From: Hyphomicrobiales bacterium
GTDB taxonomy: Bacteria; Pseudomonadota; Alphaproteobacteria; Rhizobiales; Rhizobiaceae
Direction of reading: 5' to 3'
Assembly (NCBI GenBank): GCA_900472295.1
Contig: UCIA01000023.1
Span: 1 to 64,000, forward strand
DNA length: 64,000 bases
A program made the position numbers and the translations under genes. Below, piece by piece: positions 37,028-45,917 of the stretch. Position 1 is the stretch's first letter; every line of letters begins with the position of its first letter. The notes below the pieces were generated by a model that was not told the DNA's origin, searched no databases, and worked only from the letters and a program-made list of their open reading frames with translations.

Positions 37028-38461
37028 CTACTCCGCCGCCTCGTAGCCGGCGATGCCCTTGATCTCGAGGAAATCCTCCAGCCCGTATTCGGCGTATTCG
37101 CGGCCGTTGCCGGATTGCTTGTAGCCGCCGAAAGGCAGGCCGGCGTCCCACTGGGGATAGTTGATGTAGACGTTGCCGGTGCGCATGCGGGCGGCGACTT
37201 CGCGGGCCTTCTGGATGTCCTTGGCCTGGATGTAGGAAGCCAGCCCATAGACGGTGTCGTTGGCGGTGCCGATCGCCTCTTCGACGGTGTCATAGGGCAT
37301 GATCGCCAGCACCGGGCCGAAGATTTCCTCCCTGGCAATGCGCATGTCCGGCGTCACGTCGGCGAACACGGTCGGTCGGACATAGTAGCCGCGGTTGAGT
37401 TCGGCCGGACGCCCCGGTCCGCCCGCCACCAGCGTCGCGCCTTCATCGATACCGGCCTGGATCAGGTCCTGGATCTTGTCGAACTGGATCTGGCTGACCA
37501 CCGGGCCGAGCTTGGTGCCGGCCGCATCGGCCGGGCCGACGGTCAACTTTTCCGCCGCCGTCTTGGCATAGCCGGTGGCCTCGTCGTGGCGGTCGCGCGG
37601 CACGAACATGCGGGTCGGCGCATTGCAGGACTGGCCTGAGTTGCTGAAGCAGCCGGCGACGCCCTTGCTGACGGCCTTTTCCAGGTCGACATCGGGGAAC
37701 AGGATGTTGGCCGACTTGCCGCCGAGCTCCTGATGCACGCGCTTGACCGTATCGGCGGCCGCCTTGGCGACCAGAATGCCGGCGCGGGTCGAACCGGTGA
37801 ACGACATCATGTCGATATCGGGATGGCTGGACAGCGCCTGGCCGACGCCCGGGCCATCGCCGTTGACGAGGTTGAAGACGCCCTTCGGCACGCCGGCCTC
37901 GTCGATGATCTCGGCAAAGATGATGGCGTCGAGCGGCGCGATCTCGGATGGCTTCAGCACCATGGTGCAGCCGGCCGCGAGCGCGGGACCGACCTTGCAG
38001 GTGATCTGGTTCAGCGGCCAGTTCCATGGAGTGATCAAGCCGACGACGCCGATCGGCTCCTTGACGATCAGGGACGAGCCCTTGACGTGGCGGAATTCGA
38101 ACGACTTCAGCACGTCGGCGATCTTCTGCAGATGTGCGAGGCCGATGCCGACCTGGCTGTCGAGCGCCATCTGGCGCGGCGCGCCCATCTCGCGCGACAC
38201 GGCCAGCGCCAGATCGGCGCTGCGCTTCTTGTAGACCGCGATGACGCGGTTGAGGATGTCGAGGCGTTCCTCGGCCGAGGTGAAGCCGAATGTGTCGAAG
38301 GCGCGCTTGGCTGCGGCAACCGCCTTGTCGACATCGGCCTTGGAACCGAGCGAAATCTGCGCGAAGGCGTCTTCGTTGGAGGGGTCGATGACGTCGAACG
38401 CGTTGGGCACAACCGGATCGACCCAGGCGCCATCGATATAGAACTGCAGATTGTGAGACAT
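37028..38461 (-). CDS. NAD(P)-dependent aldehyde dehydrogenase
   Basis: A 477-residue ALDH. It shows the cofactor/active-site segment GLITPWNWPLNQ, the general-base Glu in QELGGKSANI, the catalytic Cys in SGQSCNAPTR, and the C-terminal GGYKQSGNGREY motif. ATG 38461 has GAGGAG upstream. It oxidises an aldehyde to the acid; the substrate is not predictable. It lies downstream of the ACT and GNAT genes and may be cotranscribed with them. A fragment of a related gene is found on the far side of the RTX operon (29640-29701). Confidence 0.93.
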   Translation of the reverse strand: MSHNLQFYIDGAWVDPVVPNAFDVIDPSNEDAFAQISLGSKADVDKAVAAAKRAFDTFGFTSAEERLDILNRVIAVYKKRSADLALAVSREMGAPRQMALDSQVGIGLAHLQKIADVLKSFEFRHVKGSSLIVKEPIGVVGLITPWNWPLNQITCKVGPALAAGCTMVLKPSEIAPLDAIIFAEIIDEAGVPKGVFNLVNGDGPGVGQALSSHPDIDMMSFTGSTRAGILVAKAAADTVKRVHQELGGKSANILFPDVDLEKAVSKGVAGCFSNSGQSCNAPTRMFVPRDRHDEATGYAKTAAEKLTVGPADAAGTKLGPVVSQIQFDKIQDLIQAGIDEGATLVAGGPGRPAELNRGYYVRPTVFADVTPDMRIAREEIFGPVLAIMPYDTVEEAIGTANDTVYGLASYIQAKDIQKAREVAARMRTGNVYINYPQWDAGLPFGGYKQSGNGREYAEYGLEDFLEIKGIAGYEAAE

Positions 38462-38585
38462 GGGTTTCTCCTCGGGGGATTTTTGATCTGATTGGGGGGC
38501 GATCGCCGGATCGTCGTATCGCGTCAGAGATAACGATGCGGCAAGAGCGATGTCAAACGCAAGGGCTGGCCATTGAGCCAGATGG

Positions 38586-38969
38586 CTAGAGAAGCGCGTG
38601 CCCCGCCGCGACCAGAAGCCCCCTTGCCGCGGCTTCATCCTTGGCTTTGACAAGCAGATGGTCGCCATCGAAGGTGCACACCAGAAAAATACCGAGTTCG
38701 TTTTCCGACAATGGCTTTATTACCGACAGCACAATGCCTGTTTCGTCGAAGGCAAAGGGACCCTGGAATTTCAGGGCGACCCAGTCCCTGTCGTGCTTCA
38801 CCCCGTCCGGAACCCGATCCTGCAGGCAGACGATCGAAAGCTCGTCTTCGGTCCTGGTGATGCTGACGAAGCCCGGTCCGTCGGCCCAGCCGGGAATACG
38901 ATCGGCGGCCTCAAGGCGCGAAACCGCATACCGCCCCGAGAGCGGCTTCAATCGGACCCTGACTGCCAT
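38586..38969 (-). CDS. ACT-domain protein
   Basis: A 127-residue protein with tandem ACT-like halves. The second is clearest (GIVLSVIKPLSENELGIFLV). It resembles a group of stand-alone ACT proteins that bind amino acids. AGGAGG lies 6-7 bases before the ATG at 38969. It starts 23 bp after the acetyltransferase stop and precedes the ALDH gene, so the three probably form one transcript. Its ligand is not known. Confidence 0.8.
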   Translation of the reverse strand: MAVRVRLKPLSGRYAVSRLEAADRIPGWADGPGFVSITRTEDELSIVCLQDRVPDGVKHDRDWVALKFQGPFAFDETGIVLSVIKPLSENELGIFLVCTFDGDHLLVKAKDEAAARGLLVAAGHALL

Positions 38970-38992
38970 CCGATCCTCCTGCTTGTTGGCGA

Positions 38993-39454
38993 TCATGCCA
39001 GCTTCTTGCTCATATAGACCGTCATGCCGTTCATGAACGGTTCTTCGCGGTCGATCACATAGCCATGCTTCTTGTAGAGCGACACATTGGCCTCGAAGGC
39101 GCCATTGGTCAGCAGGCGCAGTTCGAAGCGGCCGGCTTCACGCGCCTTCTGCTCGGCCAACTCCAGCAACAGCCGGCCGATCCCCCTGCCCTGCGCCTGC
39201 GGTGCGACGCAAACATTCTCGATCCAGAGGTGATCATCCTCCAGCATGGTCTCGATCATGCCGACGATGCGGCCGCCTTCGACAGCGAGATCGAACGGAT
39301 GCTCGGCAACCGCCTTGTCATAATCGGTGCGCATCGGCAGCGGCTCGCGGCCGATCACAGGCACCCATTTGGCATAGGCCGCCCGCACGATGTCCTTGAT
39401 GGCGGCGGCGTCTGCCGGCTCGGCCGGCCGAAACCGGATGGAAGAACTGGTCAT
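38993..39454 (-). CDS. GNAT-family N-acetyltransferase
   Basis: A 153-residue acetyltransferase. The acetyl-CoA site is VCVAPQAQGRGIGRLLLELA, with the usual RxxGxG/A turn, and the C-terminal strand is KKHGYVIDREEPF. ATG 39454 starts the conserved fold (IRFRPAEPADAAAIKDIVRA). A possible leader peptide and terminator-like hairpin lie directly upstream (39473-39614). The substrate is unknown. Confidence 0.88.
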   Translation of the reverse strand: MTSSSIRFRPAEPADAAAIKDIVRAAYAKWVPVIGREPLPMRTDYDKAVAEHPFDLAVEGGRIVGMIETMLEDDHLWIENVCVAPQAQGRGIGRLLLELAEQKAREAGRFELRLLTNGAFEANVSLYKKHGYVIDREEPFMNGMTVYMSKKLA

Positions 39455-39472
39455 AGCAAAGCTCCAGACATG

Positions 39473-39614
39473 AAAACCCCGCCGGCTGATATCGCGGGCG
39501 GGGCTGGTAACGAACGAACCGGCTTTATTGTGCCGGTCGTTGTCGTCGCGCCTTGCCGCTCCGCATCGTGCAGAGGCGGCGTCGCTTGGCGATGGCGGGC
39601 GAGGAAACGAACAT
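39473..39614 (-). promoter_or_regulatory. Possible transcription attenuator before the GNAT gene
   Basis: On the minus strand: a 29-codon ORF (39614-39525) rich in Arg (seven Arg, with an RRR run and an RRQR stretch), then hairpin ACCGGC...GCCGGT that spans its stop codon (39518-39537), then GGCGGGG-type stem (39477-39503) followed by TTTTC, 19 bases before the GNAT ATG. The order of leader ORF, overlapping hairpin and terminator is that of an attenuator. The leader ORF has no clear ribosome site, which weakens the case. Confidence 0.45.
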
Positions 39615-39681
39615 GACGCTACGCTGAAGTGCAAAACGCAGAGCGTCAAGCTGCGCCACCGAGCCAGGTCAGGACGTTTGC

Positions 39682-40872
39682 ATGGCACAGGTGAGATTGA
39701 GGACATCGCATTCGTTCGTAAAAATCGATCATTCCAACCTAAACAATTCGTTGGAAAGATCGATCCTGGAATGGCATTCTTCCGGCGTACTCGCCTGGAG
39801 AATTGCATTGTCTTCCGCCACCCACATCGCGAACGATATTCCGAACGGAACGATTTCTGCCGATCTCGCGGCGGGCCGCAAGCGGCTCGATTCGGTGTGG
39901 AATGGCGTCATCCCCGGTATCGTGCTGGTGGCGATGATCACGGCTGTCGCGTTCTCGGCCCATAATGTCTCCGGCTTCGCGCTGTTCAGCCCGATGATCC
40001 TCGCCGTCGTTGCCGGCATGATCTATTCCAACGTGCTTGGAACACCGGCTCACGCCAGGGCCGGCATCGCCTTCTCGCAGAAGCGCCTGCTGCGCTTTGC
40101 CATCGTGCTGCTCGGCTTCCAGCTGACGCTCGGCCAGGTCGTCTCGATCGGCGCCAGCGGCGTCGGCATCGTGGCGCTGACGCTTGGCGCCACCTTCGTC
40201 TTCACCATCACGCTTGGCCGGCTGCTCGGCGTCGACGCCAAACTGGCACAGCTGATCGCCGCCGGCACCTCGATCTGCGGCGCCTCGGCGATCGTTGCCA
40301 CCAACATCGTCACCGATGCACGCGACGAGGACGTCACCTATGCCGTCGCCTCGATCACGCTGTTCGGCACCGTCGCCATGCTCGGCTTCCCGCTGCTGGC
40401 GCCGGTGCTCGGTCTCGACCAGCATGCATTCGGCCTGTGGGCTGGCGCCTCGATCCATGAGGTGGCGCAGGTCATCGGCGCCGGCTTCCAGAATGGCGCC
40501 CAGTCCGGCGAGATCGCCACCGTCGCCAAGCTGACCCGCGTCGCCATGCTGGCGCCGACGGTGATTGCGCTCGGCCTGATGGCACGCCGCAAGACGAGCG
40601 GCGATCGCTCGACTGCACGCCCACCCATGCCGTGGTTCGTTGCCGCTTTCGTCGCCGTCGTGGCGCTGAACAGCCTGGTCACCGTGCCGGCCGAAGTGAA
40701 GTCGGCCATGGCGCTCGCCACCACAATGATGCTGACCATGGGGCTCGCCGCCATGGGCCTGCAGGCCAACATTTCGCAGCTGCGCTCGCGCGGCCTGCGG
40801 CCACTGGCGCTCGCCTTCTCGGCCTTCCTGTTCATCGGCTGCTTCAGCCTGATGCTGGTGAAGTTCGCGTAG
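39682..40872 (+). CDS. YeiH-family putative sulfate exporter
   Basis: A 396-residue membrane protein with about ten TM segments. It has the conserved motifs FALFSPMILAVVAGMIYSNV, GTSICGASAIVA and IHEVAQVIGAG of the YeiH/UPF0324 family. Family members are usually near 340-350 residues. The first 40-50 residues here have no homology pattern, so the true start may be an internal TTG near 39808. The family is annotated as sulfate/sulfonate exporter with thin experimental support. It converges with the fRMsr gene 7 bp away. Confidence 0.85.
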   Translation: MAQVRLRTSHSFVKIDHSNLNNSLERSILEWHSSGVLAWRIALSSATHIANDIPNGTISADLAAGRKRLDSVWNGVIPGIVLVAMITAVAFSAHNVSGFALFSPMILAVVAGMIYSNVLGTPAHARAGIAFSQKRLLRFAIVLLGFQLTLGQVVSIGASGVGIVALTLGATFVFTITLGRLLGVDAKLAQLIAAGTSICGASAIVATNIVTDARDEDVTYAVASITLFGTVAMLGFPLLAPVLGLDQHAFGLWAGASIHEVAQVIGAGFQNGAQSGEIATVAKLTRVAMLAPTVIALGLMARRKTSGDRSTARPPMPWFVAAFVAVVALNSLVTVPAEVKSAMALATTMMLTMGLAAMGLQANISQLRSRGLRPLALAFSAFLFIGCFSLMLVKFA

Positions 40873-40878
40873 AGCCGC

Positions 40879-41376
40879 TCAGTCCTCGAACGCGCTTGCC
40901 GCGACATAGATCGCGGCCAGCGCCTCGATGCCGGCCTGGTCGTCCTTGTCGAAGCGGCCGGGCGTCGGGCTGTCGAGATCGATCAGGCCGAAGACGCCCT
41001 GATCGTCCCTCAGCAGCACGACGAGTTCCGAGCGCGAGGCGGCATCGCAAGCGATGTGGCCTTCAAACTCATGCACATCCTTGACCAGCATCGACATTTC
41101 GAGGTCGATCGCGGTGCCGCACACGCCCTTGCCGACGGCGATGCGCACGCAGGCCGGCTTGCCCTGGAACGGTCCAAGCACCAGCTCCTCATCGGAGGCC
41201 AGGAAATAGAAGCCGGCCCAATTGAGATCGGGCACCATCTGGAAGATCAGCGCCGATGTGTTGGCGGCATTGGCGACCGAATCGCTCTCACCGTCGAGCA
41301 GCGCCTTCAACTGGGTGGCCAGTTCGCGGTAGAAGGTTGGCTTGTCGGTGCTGTCGATGGTCTGAGCCGCAAACAT
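40879..41376 (-). CDS. msrC: Free methionine-(R)-sulfoxide reductase (GAF domain)
   Basis: A 164-residue single GAF-domain enzyme. The three Cys residues of the family are at 76, 86 and 110 (GKPACVRIAVGKGVCGTAID and HIACDAASRSE). They keep a constant offset of 8 from the E. coli enzyme Cys84, Cys94 and Cys118, so it should be active. It reduces free Met-R-sulfoxide with thioredoxin in oxidative-stress defence. ATG 41376 fits the family start. Confidence 0.9.
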   Translation of the reverse strand: MFAAQTIDSTDKPTFYRELATQLKALLDGESDSVANAANTSALIFQMVPDLNWAGFYFLASDEELVLGPFQGKPACVRIAVGKGVCGTAIDLEMSMLVKDVHEFEGHIACDAASRSELVVLLRDDQGVFGLIDLDSPTPGRFDKDDQAGIEALAAIYVAASAFED

Positions 41377-41501
41377 GGTTCGTCTCCGTTGCCGGCGAGC
41401 CAGGATGCCCGCTATATCTCCTGTCTGCCACCAATGAGGCTCCCGGGAAATACACAATTGTGAATACCGTCCATGCTGTTGCCAGCCGGAACAACGACCG
41501 C

Positions 41502-42461
41502 ATGACACCGGCGGCGCAGGAAGCTCCCCTCACCTTCGCCGTGCTGGTCTTTCCCGGTTTTCCGATGATGGCGTTCAGCTCGGTGATCGAGCCGTTGCGC
41601 GCCGCCAATGTGCTGGCCAAACGCGAGTGCTATCGCTGGGTGATCGTCGGCGCCGCCGAAGGCACGGTCGAGGCGTCCAACGGGGTTGTCATACAACCGG
41701 GTTTCTCAGCCTCCGGCGCGCCGAAGGTCGACCGCATCGTCGTATGCTCGGGCGGCAATGCCGACCTCGTCGTCGCCGACGATGCGGTTGCCTGGATACG
41801 CAGGAGCCTGCGGGCCGGCGCCCATATCGGCGCGGTGGCCGACGCCGCCTTCTTCCTCGCTAGGGCCGGCCTGCTCGACGGTCATGCCTGCACCTTGCAT
41901 TGGACCAGCCAGGCCGCCTTCACCGAGGCGTTTCCTGATATCGAGCTTAGGCGCGATCTCTATGTCATCGACCGCAAGCGGTTCACCTCGGCCGGCGGCG
42001 TCGGCAGCCTCGACATGATGCTGGAGATCATCACCAATGACTATGGCGCCGAGGTCGCGGCGGGCGTCGCCGAATGGTTCGTGCACAGCCCCCTGCGCTC
42101 GAGTGTCGACCGCAAGCTGATGCCGCTCAGGCTGCGCACCGGCGTCCAGAACGAGCTGGTGCTGTCGGCCATCGCCATTATGGAGGATGCGGTGGAAGAG
42201 CGGCTCGGCATGACGGAACTGGCAGCCCGGCTCGGTGTCTCCTCCGACAAGCTGGAGCGCAATTTCCGCACCGAGCTCAGCATTTCGCCCAATGGCTACT
42301 ACCGGCGGCTCCGGCTGCGGCGCGCCGCCGACCTCCTGGCGCATTCGACACTGATGGTGCGCGACGTGGCACTGGCCTGCGGCTTTGCGTCGATGTCGAG
42401 TTTTGCGAGAGCGTTTCGGGAAGAGCATGGGCATGCGCCGAAGGCGATGCGGCGGCATTAA
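41502..42461 (+). CDS. GlxA-family AraC-type transcriptional regulator
   Basis: A 319-residue regulator. Residues 1-190 form a DJ-1/PfpI-like class I amidotransferase domain without clear enzyme function (FAVLVFPGFPMMAFSSVIEP). Residues 215-319 hold two AraC helix-turn-helix motifs (MTELAARLGVSSDKLERNFR, then VRDVALACGFASMSSFARAF). GlxA-type regulators often control amine or amino-acid catabolism genes, for example for choline or Arg derivatives. The downstream DddP-like and isochorismatase genes are likely targets, but a hairpin element separates them. Confidence 0.9.
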   Translation: MTPAAQEAPLTFAVLVFPGFPMMAFSSVIEPLRAANVLAKRECYRWVIVGAAEGTVEASNGVVIQPGFSASGAPKVDRIVVCSGGNADLVVADDAVAWIRRSLRAGAHIGAVADAAFFLARAGLLDGHACTLHWTSQAAFTEAFPDIELRRDLYVIDRKRFTSAGGVGSLDMMLEIITNDYGAEVAAGVAEWFVHSPLRSSVDRKLMPLRLRTGVQNELVLSAIAIMEDAVEERLGMTELAARLGVSSDKLERNFRTELSISPNGYYRRLRLRRAADLLAHSTLMVRDVALACGFASMSSFARAFREEHGHAPKAMRRH

Positions 42462-42484
42462 GTGGCGTAGTGGCGCCTGTTTCC

Positions 42485-42666
42485 TTCGTCATCCTAGGGC
42501 GAAGCGACGCGCAGCGGAGTGCAGACCCTAGGATCCATGCCGCGACCTTGGTCGAAGGGTGCAGCAGCGCAGAATGCTGAGCCGTTGCAACGCCTTAGCC
42601 TTACGGCATGGATCCTAGGGTCTGCGCCGCGTCGCTTCGCTCCTTGCTTCGCCCTAGGATGACGAA
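42485..42666. repeat. 182-bp palindromic intergenic element
   Basis: The outer 21-bp arms 42485-42505 and 42646-42666 are perfect reverse complements (TTCGTCATCCTAGGGCGAAG and its complement). A second 22-bp perfect pair lies inside (42521-42542 with 42604-42625). It contains CCTAGG in each of the four arms. The size and the absence of coding sequence fit a MITE-like or REP-like element. It sits between the GlxA gene and the M24 gene. Confidence 0.85.
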
Positions 42667-42760
42667 ATCATGGATGCGGCATTGCGCACGACATTTGCGG
42701 AATTTCGCACATCGTTTGCCCAGCGCCGAATTATGTTCATGCCTTCAGGAGGCGCACCCA

Positions 42761-44065
42761 ATGAGCATCGTCGTATTCGATCCCGACAGCACCGAAGATG
42801 TGGATTTCAAGGACCGCATGCGCCACCCGGTGGCGGCCGACTCCGCCGGCGGCATGTGGCTGTCGGATACCGAGCCGTCCTTCATCGATGCCGACGCTTT
42901 GCGCAAAGGCCGGCTGGCGAAACTACGCGCCTGGATGCGCGAGGCGGGCTATGGCGGCATCGTTTTGTTCGACCCTTACAACCAGCGCTACGCCACGGGC
43001 TCGCGCAACATGTTCGGCTATTTCCTGCGCAACTCGACGCGCTATTTCTTCATCCCGACCGACGGGCCGATCGTGCTGTTCGAATATCCGCAGAGCTACC
43101 ATGTCTCGATGGTGCTCGACACGATCGACGAGGCGCGGCCGTCCAAGCTGGTGTGGTCTTCGGTGTCGGGCCGCGACGACGAGACCGCCGGTCCCTTCGC
43201 CGACGAGATCACCGAACTCCTGAAGAAGCATGGCGGCGGCTCGATGAAGCTCGGGCTTGATCGCTGCAGCCATCTGCAGGCGCTGGCGCTGGAAAAGCGC
43301 GGCTGCGAGGTCAAGGATTGCCAGGGCGAAATTTTGGCGGTGCGCGCGGTCAAGACGCCGGAGGAAGTCAAGTGCCTGCAGGTGTCGATGGCCGGCGCCG
43401 AGGCTGCCGTCTACGCTGTGCGAGAGGCGATCAAGCCTGGCGTTTCCGAAAACGAGCTGTTCGCCATCATGTATGGTGAGGTCATCCGCCAGGGCGGCGA
43501 GTTCATCGAGACGCGGCTGCTCACCTCGGGACAACGCACCAATCCGTGGTTCAACGAGGCAAGCGGTCGCAAGATCCGGCCGGGCGAGCTTCTGGCACTC
43601 GATACCGACACGATCGGCTGCTATGGCTATTATTCCGACTTTTCCCGCACCTTCCGCTGTGGGCCGGGCAAGCCGACCGACTATCAGAAATCGCTCTACC
43701 GCATGGCGCACGACCAGGTTCAGCACAACATTTCGATTGTGAAGCCCGGCATGGCGTTTCGCGAGATCGCCGAGAAGGCGTGGAAAATTCCGGACCGTTT
43801 TGTCGACCAGCGCTATACCTCTGTCATGCACGGCGTCGGCATGCATGGCGAGACGCCATTCATAGCGCACGCCATGGACTACGAGACCTATGGCCGAGAC
43901 GGCATTGTCGTGCCCGGCATGGTGGTGAGCGTGGAAAGCTATATCGGCGAGAAAGGCGGCCGCGAGGGCGTCAAGCTGGAGGACGAGATCCTGATCACCG
44001 ACACCGGCACCGAATTGCTGTCGCGCTTTCCCTATGAGGACGAGTTTCTTGCGGGGCAGGCCTAG
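42761..44065 (+). CDS. M24 metallopeptidase-fold enzyme, DddP-like
   Basis: A 434-residue protein with the creatinase/aminopeptidase P fold. Metal ligands Asp281, Asp283, Asp293, His357, Glu392 and Glu407 are all present. Regions such as RQGGEFIETRL, RTNPWF and KLEDEILIT match the DMSP lyase DddP, and the six ligands keep a constant offset of 14 from DddP numbering as I remember it. The DddP segment after the metal His (CDEWP, with the proposed catalytic Asp) reads HGETP here, so DMSP cleavage is doubtful. AGGAGG lies 8 bases before ATG 42761. It touches the isochorismatase gene (0-bp gap), so they share a pathway. Confidence 0.85.
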   Translation: MSIVVFDPDSTEDVDFKDRMRHPVAADSAGGMWLSDTEPSFIDADALRKGRLAKLRAWMREAGYGGIVLFDPYNQRYATGSRNMFGYFLRNSTRYFFIPTDGPIVLFEYPQSYHVSMVLDTIDEARPSKLVWSSVSGRDDETAGPFADEITELLKKHGGGSMKLGLDRCSHLQALALEKRGCEVKDCQGEILAVRAVKTPEEVKCLQVSMAGAEAAVYAVREAIKPGVSENELFAIMYGEVIRQGGEFIETRLLTSGQRTNPWFNEASGRKIRPGELLALDTDTIGCYGYYSDFSRTFRCGPGKPTDYQKSLYRMAHDQVQHNISIVKPGMAFREIAEKAWKIPDRFVDQRYTSVMHGVGMHGETPFIAHAMDYETYGRDGIVVPGMVVSVESYIGEKGGREGVKLEDEILITDTGTELLSRFPYEDEFLAGQA

Positions 44066-44743
44066 ATGAAGGCACCGATCTCGATCAAACGCGGCACGGT
44101 CGCCGCGGTGTTCATCGACCTCCAGGAAGAGCATCGGCAGGACAAGCGCTATCTCGTCGAAGGCTATGGCGAGGTGCTGGCCAATGTCCAGCGCCTGCAG
44201 GCGGCGGCGCGGCGCAACTTCGTGCCGCTCTACCACTGGGCCTATATCGTCGATACCGCCAAGGCGCGGCCGTTCCATCCGCTCGATGCCGACGGCAAGT
44301 CGGCCTTTTCCGACAAGAGCGATCCGCTGACGGAAATCTGCCACGAGGTGGCGCCGGCCAATGGCGAGGCGTTGCTGATCAAGGCGGAGGCCAGCGCCTT
44401 CCGTTCGGGGCCGGCAGCGCGCGACCTCAAATCCGGCGGTATCGAGTGGCTGATCGTCGCCGGGGTGTGGACAGAGGCCTGCATCGACGCCACGGTGAAG
44501 GACGCTGTGGCAGCAGGCTTTCGCGTGCTGCTGGTCAAGGATGCCTGCGGCAGCGGCAGTGCCGCCATGCATCAGACCGCCATCCTCAACCTTGCCAACC
44601 GCCTCTATGGCGGCGCCGTCACCAACACCATCGACGCCTGCCGGCTGATGGCGGGCGACACCGTCGATGCATGGCAGGTCGAAGGCTCGGTGCCGCTGCG
44701 CTTCACCTTTGAAGATGCCGGCCAGCTCTACGGCGAACTCTGA
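44066..44743 (+). CDS. Isochorismatase-family cysteine hydrolase
   Basis: A 225-residue hydrolase with the catalytic triad Asp18 (AVFIDLQ), Lys106 (LLIKAEAS) and Cys139 (VWTEACID). The family includes N-carbamoylsarcosine amidase, nicotinamidase and biuret hydrolase, all acting on amide or carbamoyl bonds. It starts directly at the end of the M24 gene and is followed 15 bp later by an esterase gene, in an operon that ends with a peptide-type binding protein. An N-containing small substrate is likely. Confidence 0.87.
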   Translation: MKAPISIKRGTVAAVFIDLQEEHRQDKRYLVEGYGEVLANVQRLQAAARRNFVPLYHWAYIVDTAKARPFHPLDADGKSAFSDKSDPLTEICHEVAPANGEALLIKAEASAFRSGPAARDLKSGGIEWLIVAGVWTEACIDATVKDAVAAGFRVLLVKDACGSGSAAMHQTAILNLANRLYGGAVTNTIDACRLMAGDTVDAWQVEGSVPLRFTFEDAGQLYGEL

Positions 44744-44758
44744 CCTGGACAACAGACA

Positions 44759-45745
44759 ATGGGCACGGTCCACAAGCTCAACACAGCCAGGCGGGGAAAA
44801 TACGCCACCCTGCTCGACCCGGCGCTGTGGGATTACATCGACCAGGTCAACGACTGGTTCCCGCCTGAAATCGCTGAGCTGCCGATCGCCGAGCAGAGGT
44901 CGGTCTATGACGCCATGTGCCGCGCCTTCCACCAGGGTTATCCCCCCGGGGTCTCGGCGAGCGACGGCATCATTGCCGCCGATGCAGGGCACGCCATCCC
45001 CATCCGCTACTACCGCATGGCGGGCAAGCCGGTGCGCGCCATCATCATCTATTATCATGGCGGCGGCTTCGTCCTGGGCGGACTCGACAGCCATGACGAC
45101 ATCTGCGCCGAAATCTGTGCCGGCACCGGCTTCGACGTCGTCTCCGCCGACTACCGGCTGGCGCCCGAACATCGCCATCCCGCCGCCTTCGCCGATGCGC
45201 TGGCCGCCTTCGAATGGGTGGCGCAGACAACCGACCTGCCGATCGTGCTCGCCGGCGAAAGTGCCGGCGGTAACCTTGCCGCAGCGGTTGCGCACGCATC
45301 GCGCCGCCATCCGCGCCGCGCGGTCGGCCAGGTGCTGATCTATCCCGGCCTCGGCGGCGATGAGAGCGCCGGCTCCTATGTCGAACATGCGCAGGCGCCG
45401 CTGCTGACGCTGCGCGACATCGCGACCTACCGCAATATCCGCTCCGGCCCGTCGCAAGCGCGTGATGACCCGACATTCTCACCGCTCAAGGACAGCGATT
45501 TCTCCGGCCTGCCGCCGACGGTCGTCGTCACCGCCGAATGCGACCCGTTGTCCTCGGACGGCGAGACCTATCGCGACCGCATCCTCGCCGCCGGTGGCCG
45601 CGCCTGGTGGTACGAGGAACCGCGGCTGGTGCACAGTTTTTTGCGTGCCCGCAAGAACGTGGCGCGCGCCGGCGAGGCGTTTTTGTGCATCCTCGCCGCC
45701 ATCGCCGCCGTCGCCGTGCTCGGCAAGAACGACTGGCCCTATTGA
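44759..45745 (+). CDS. HSL-family alpha/beta hydrolase (esterase)
   Basis: A 328-residue esterase of the hormone-sensitive-lipase type. Oxyanion motif YYHGGGFVLGG, nucleophile GESAGG, acid in TAECDPLSSDGE and base in LVHSFLRARK. It follows the isochorismatase gene by 15 bp. It may remove an ester or carbamate group from the compound handled by the neighbours. The substrate is unknown. Confidence 0.9.
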   Translation: MGTVHKLNTARRGKYATLLDPALWDYIDQVNDWFPPEIAELPIAEQRSVYDAMCRAFHQGYPPGVSASDGIIAADAGHAIPIRYYRMAGKPVRAIIIYYHGGGFVLGGLDSHDDICAEICAGTGFDVVSADYRLAPEHRHPAAFADALAAFEWVAQTTDLPIVLAGESAGGNLAAAVAHASRRHPRRAVGQVLIYPGLGGDESAGSYVEHAQAPLLTLRDIATYRNIRSGPSQARDDPTFSPLKDSDFSGLPPTVVVTAECDPLSSDGETYRDRILAAGGRAWWYEEPRLVHSFLRARKNVARAGEAFLCILAAIAAVAVLGKNDWPY

Positions 45746-45917
45746 CGCCGTTTCCTTCGCACCGCCACTGCGGAACCGCGCACAAGAATTGCGGAAAAGC
45801 GAACATTTCCCGCTATCGGCCCACTCTATCATCGCCTGCTCAGGCAACGGCACCCCGACGGTCGCGCCGCCCCCAGCGGAGGCGATCGTCGGAGCGCTCA
45901 ACAGGGAGGGAACGACA

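Noticed and set aside
42761..44065. Naming the M24 enzyme creatinase or DMSP lyase outright
   Set aside because: Creatinase lacks the metal ligands present here, and the DddP catalytic segment is changed, so only DddP-like is supported.
42923..45457. 844-codon minus-strand frame across the M24, isochorismatase and esterase genes
   Set aside because: Antisense to three well-supported genes with conserved catalytic motifs; only a GC-codon artefact.
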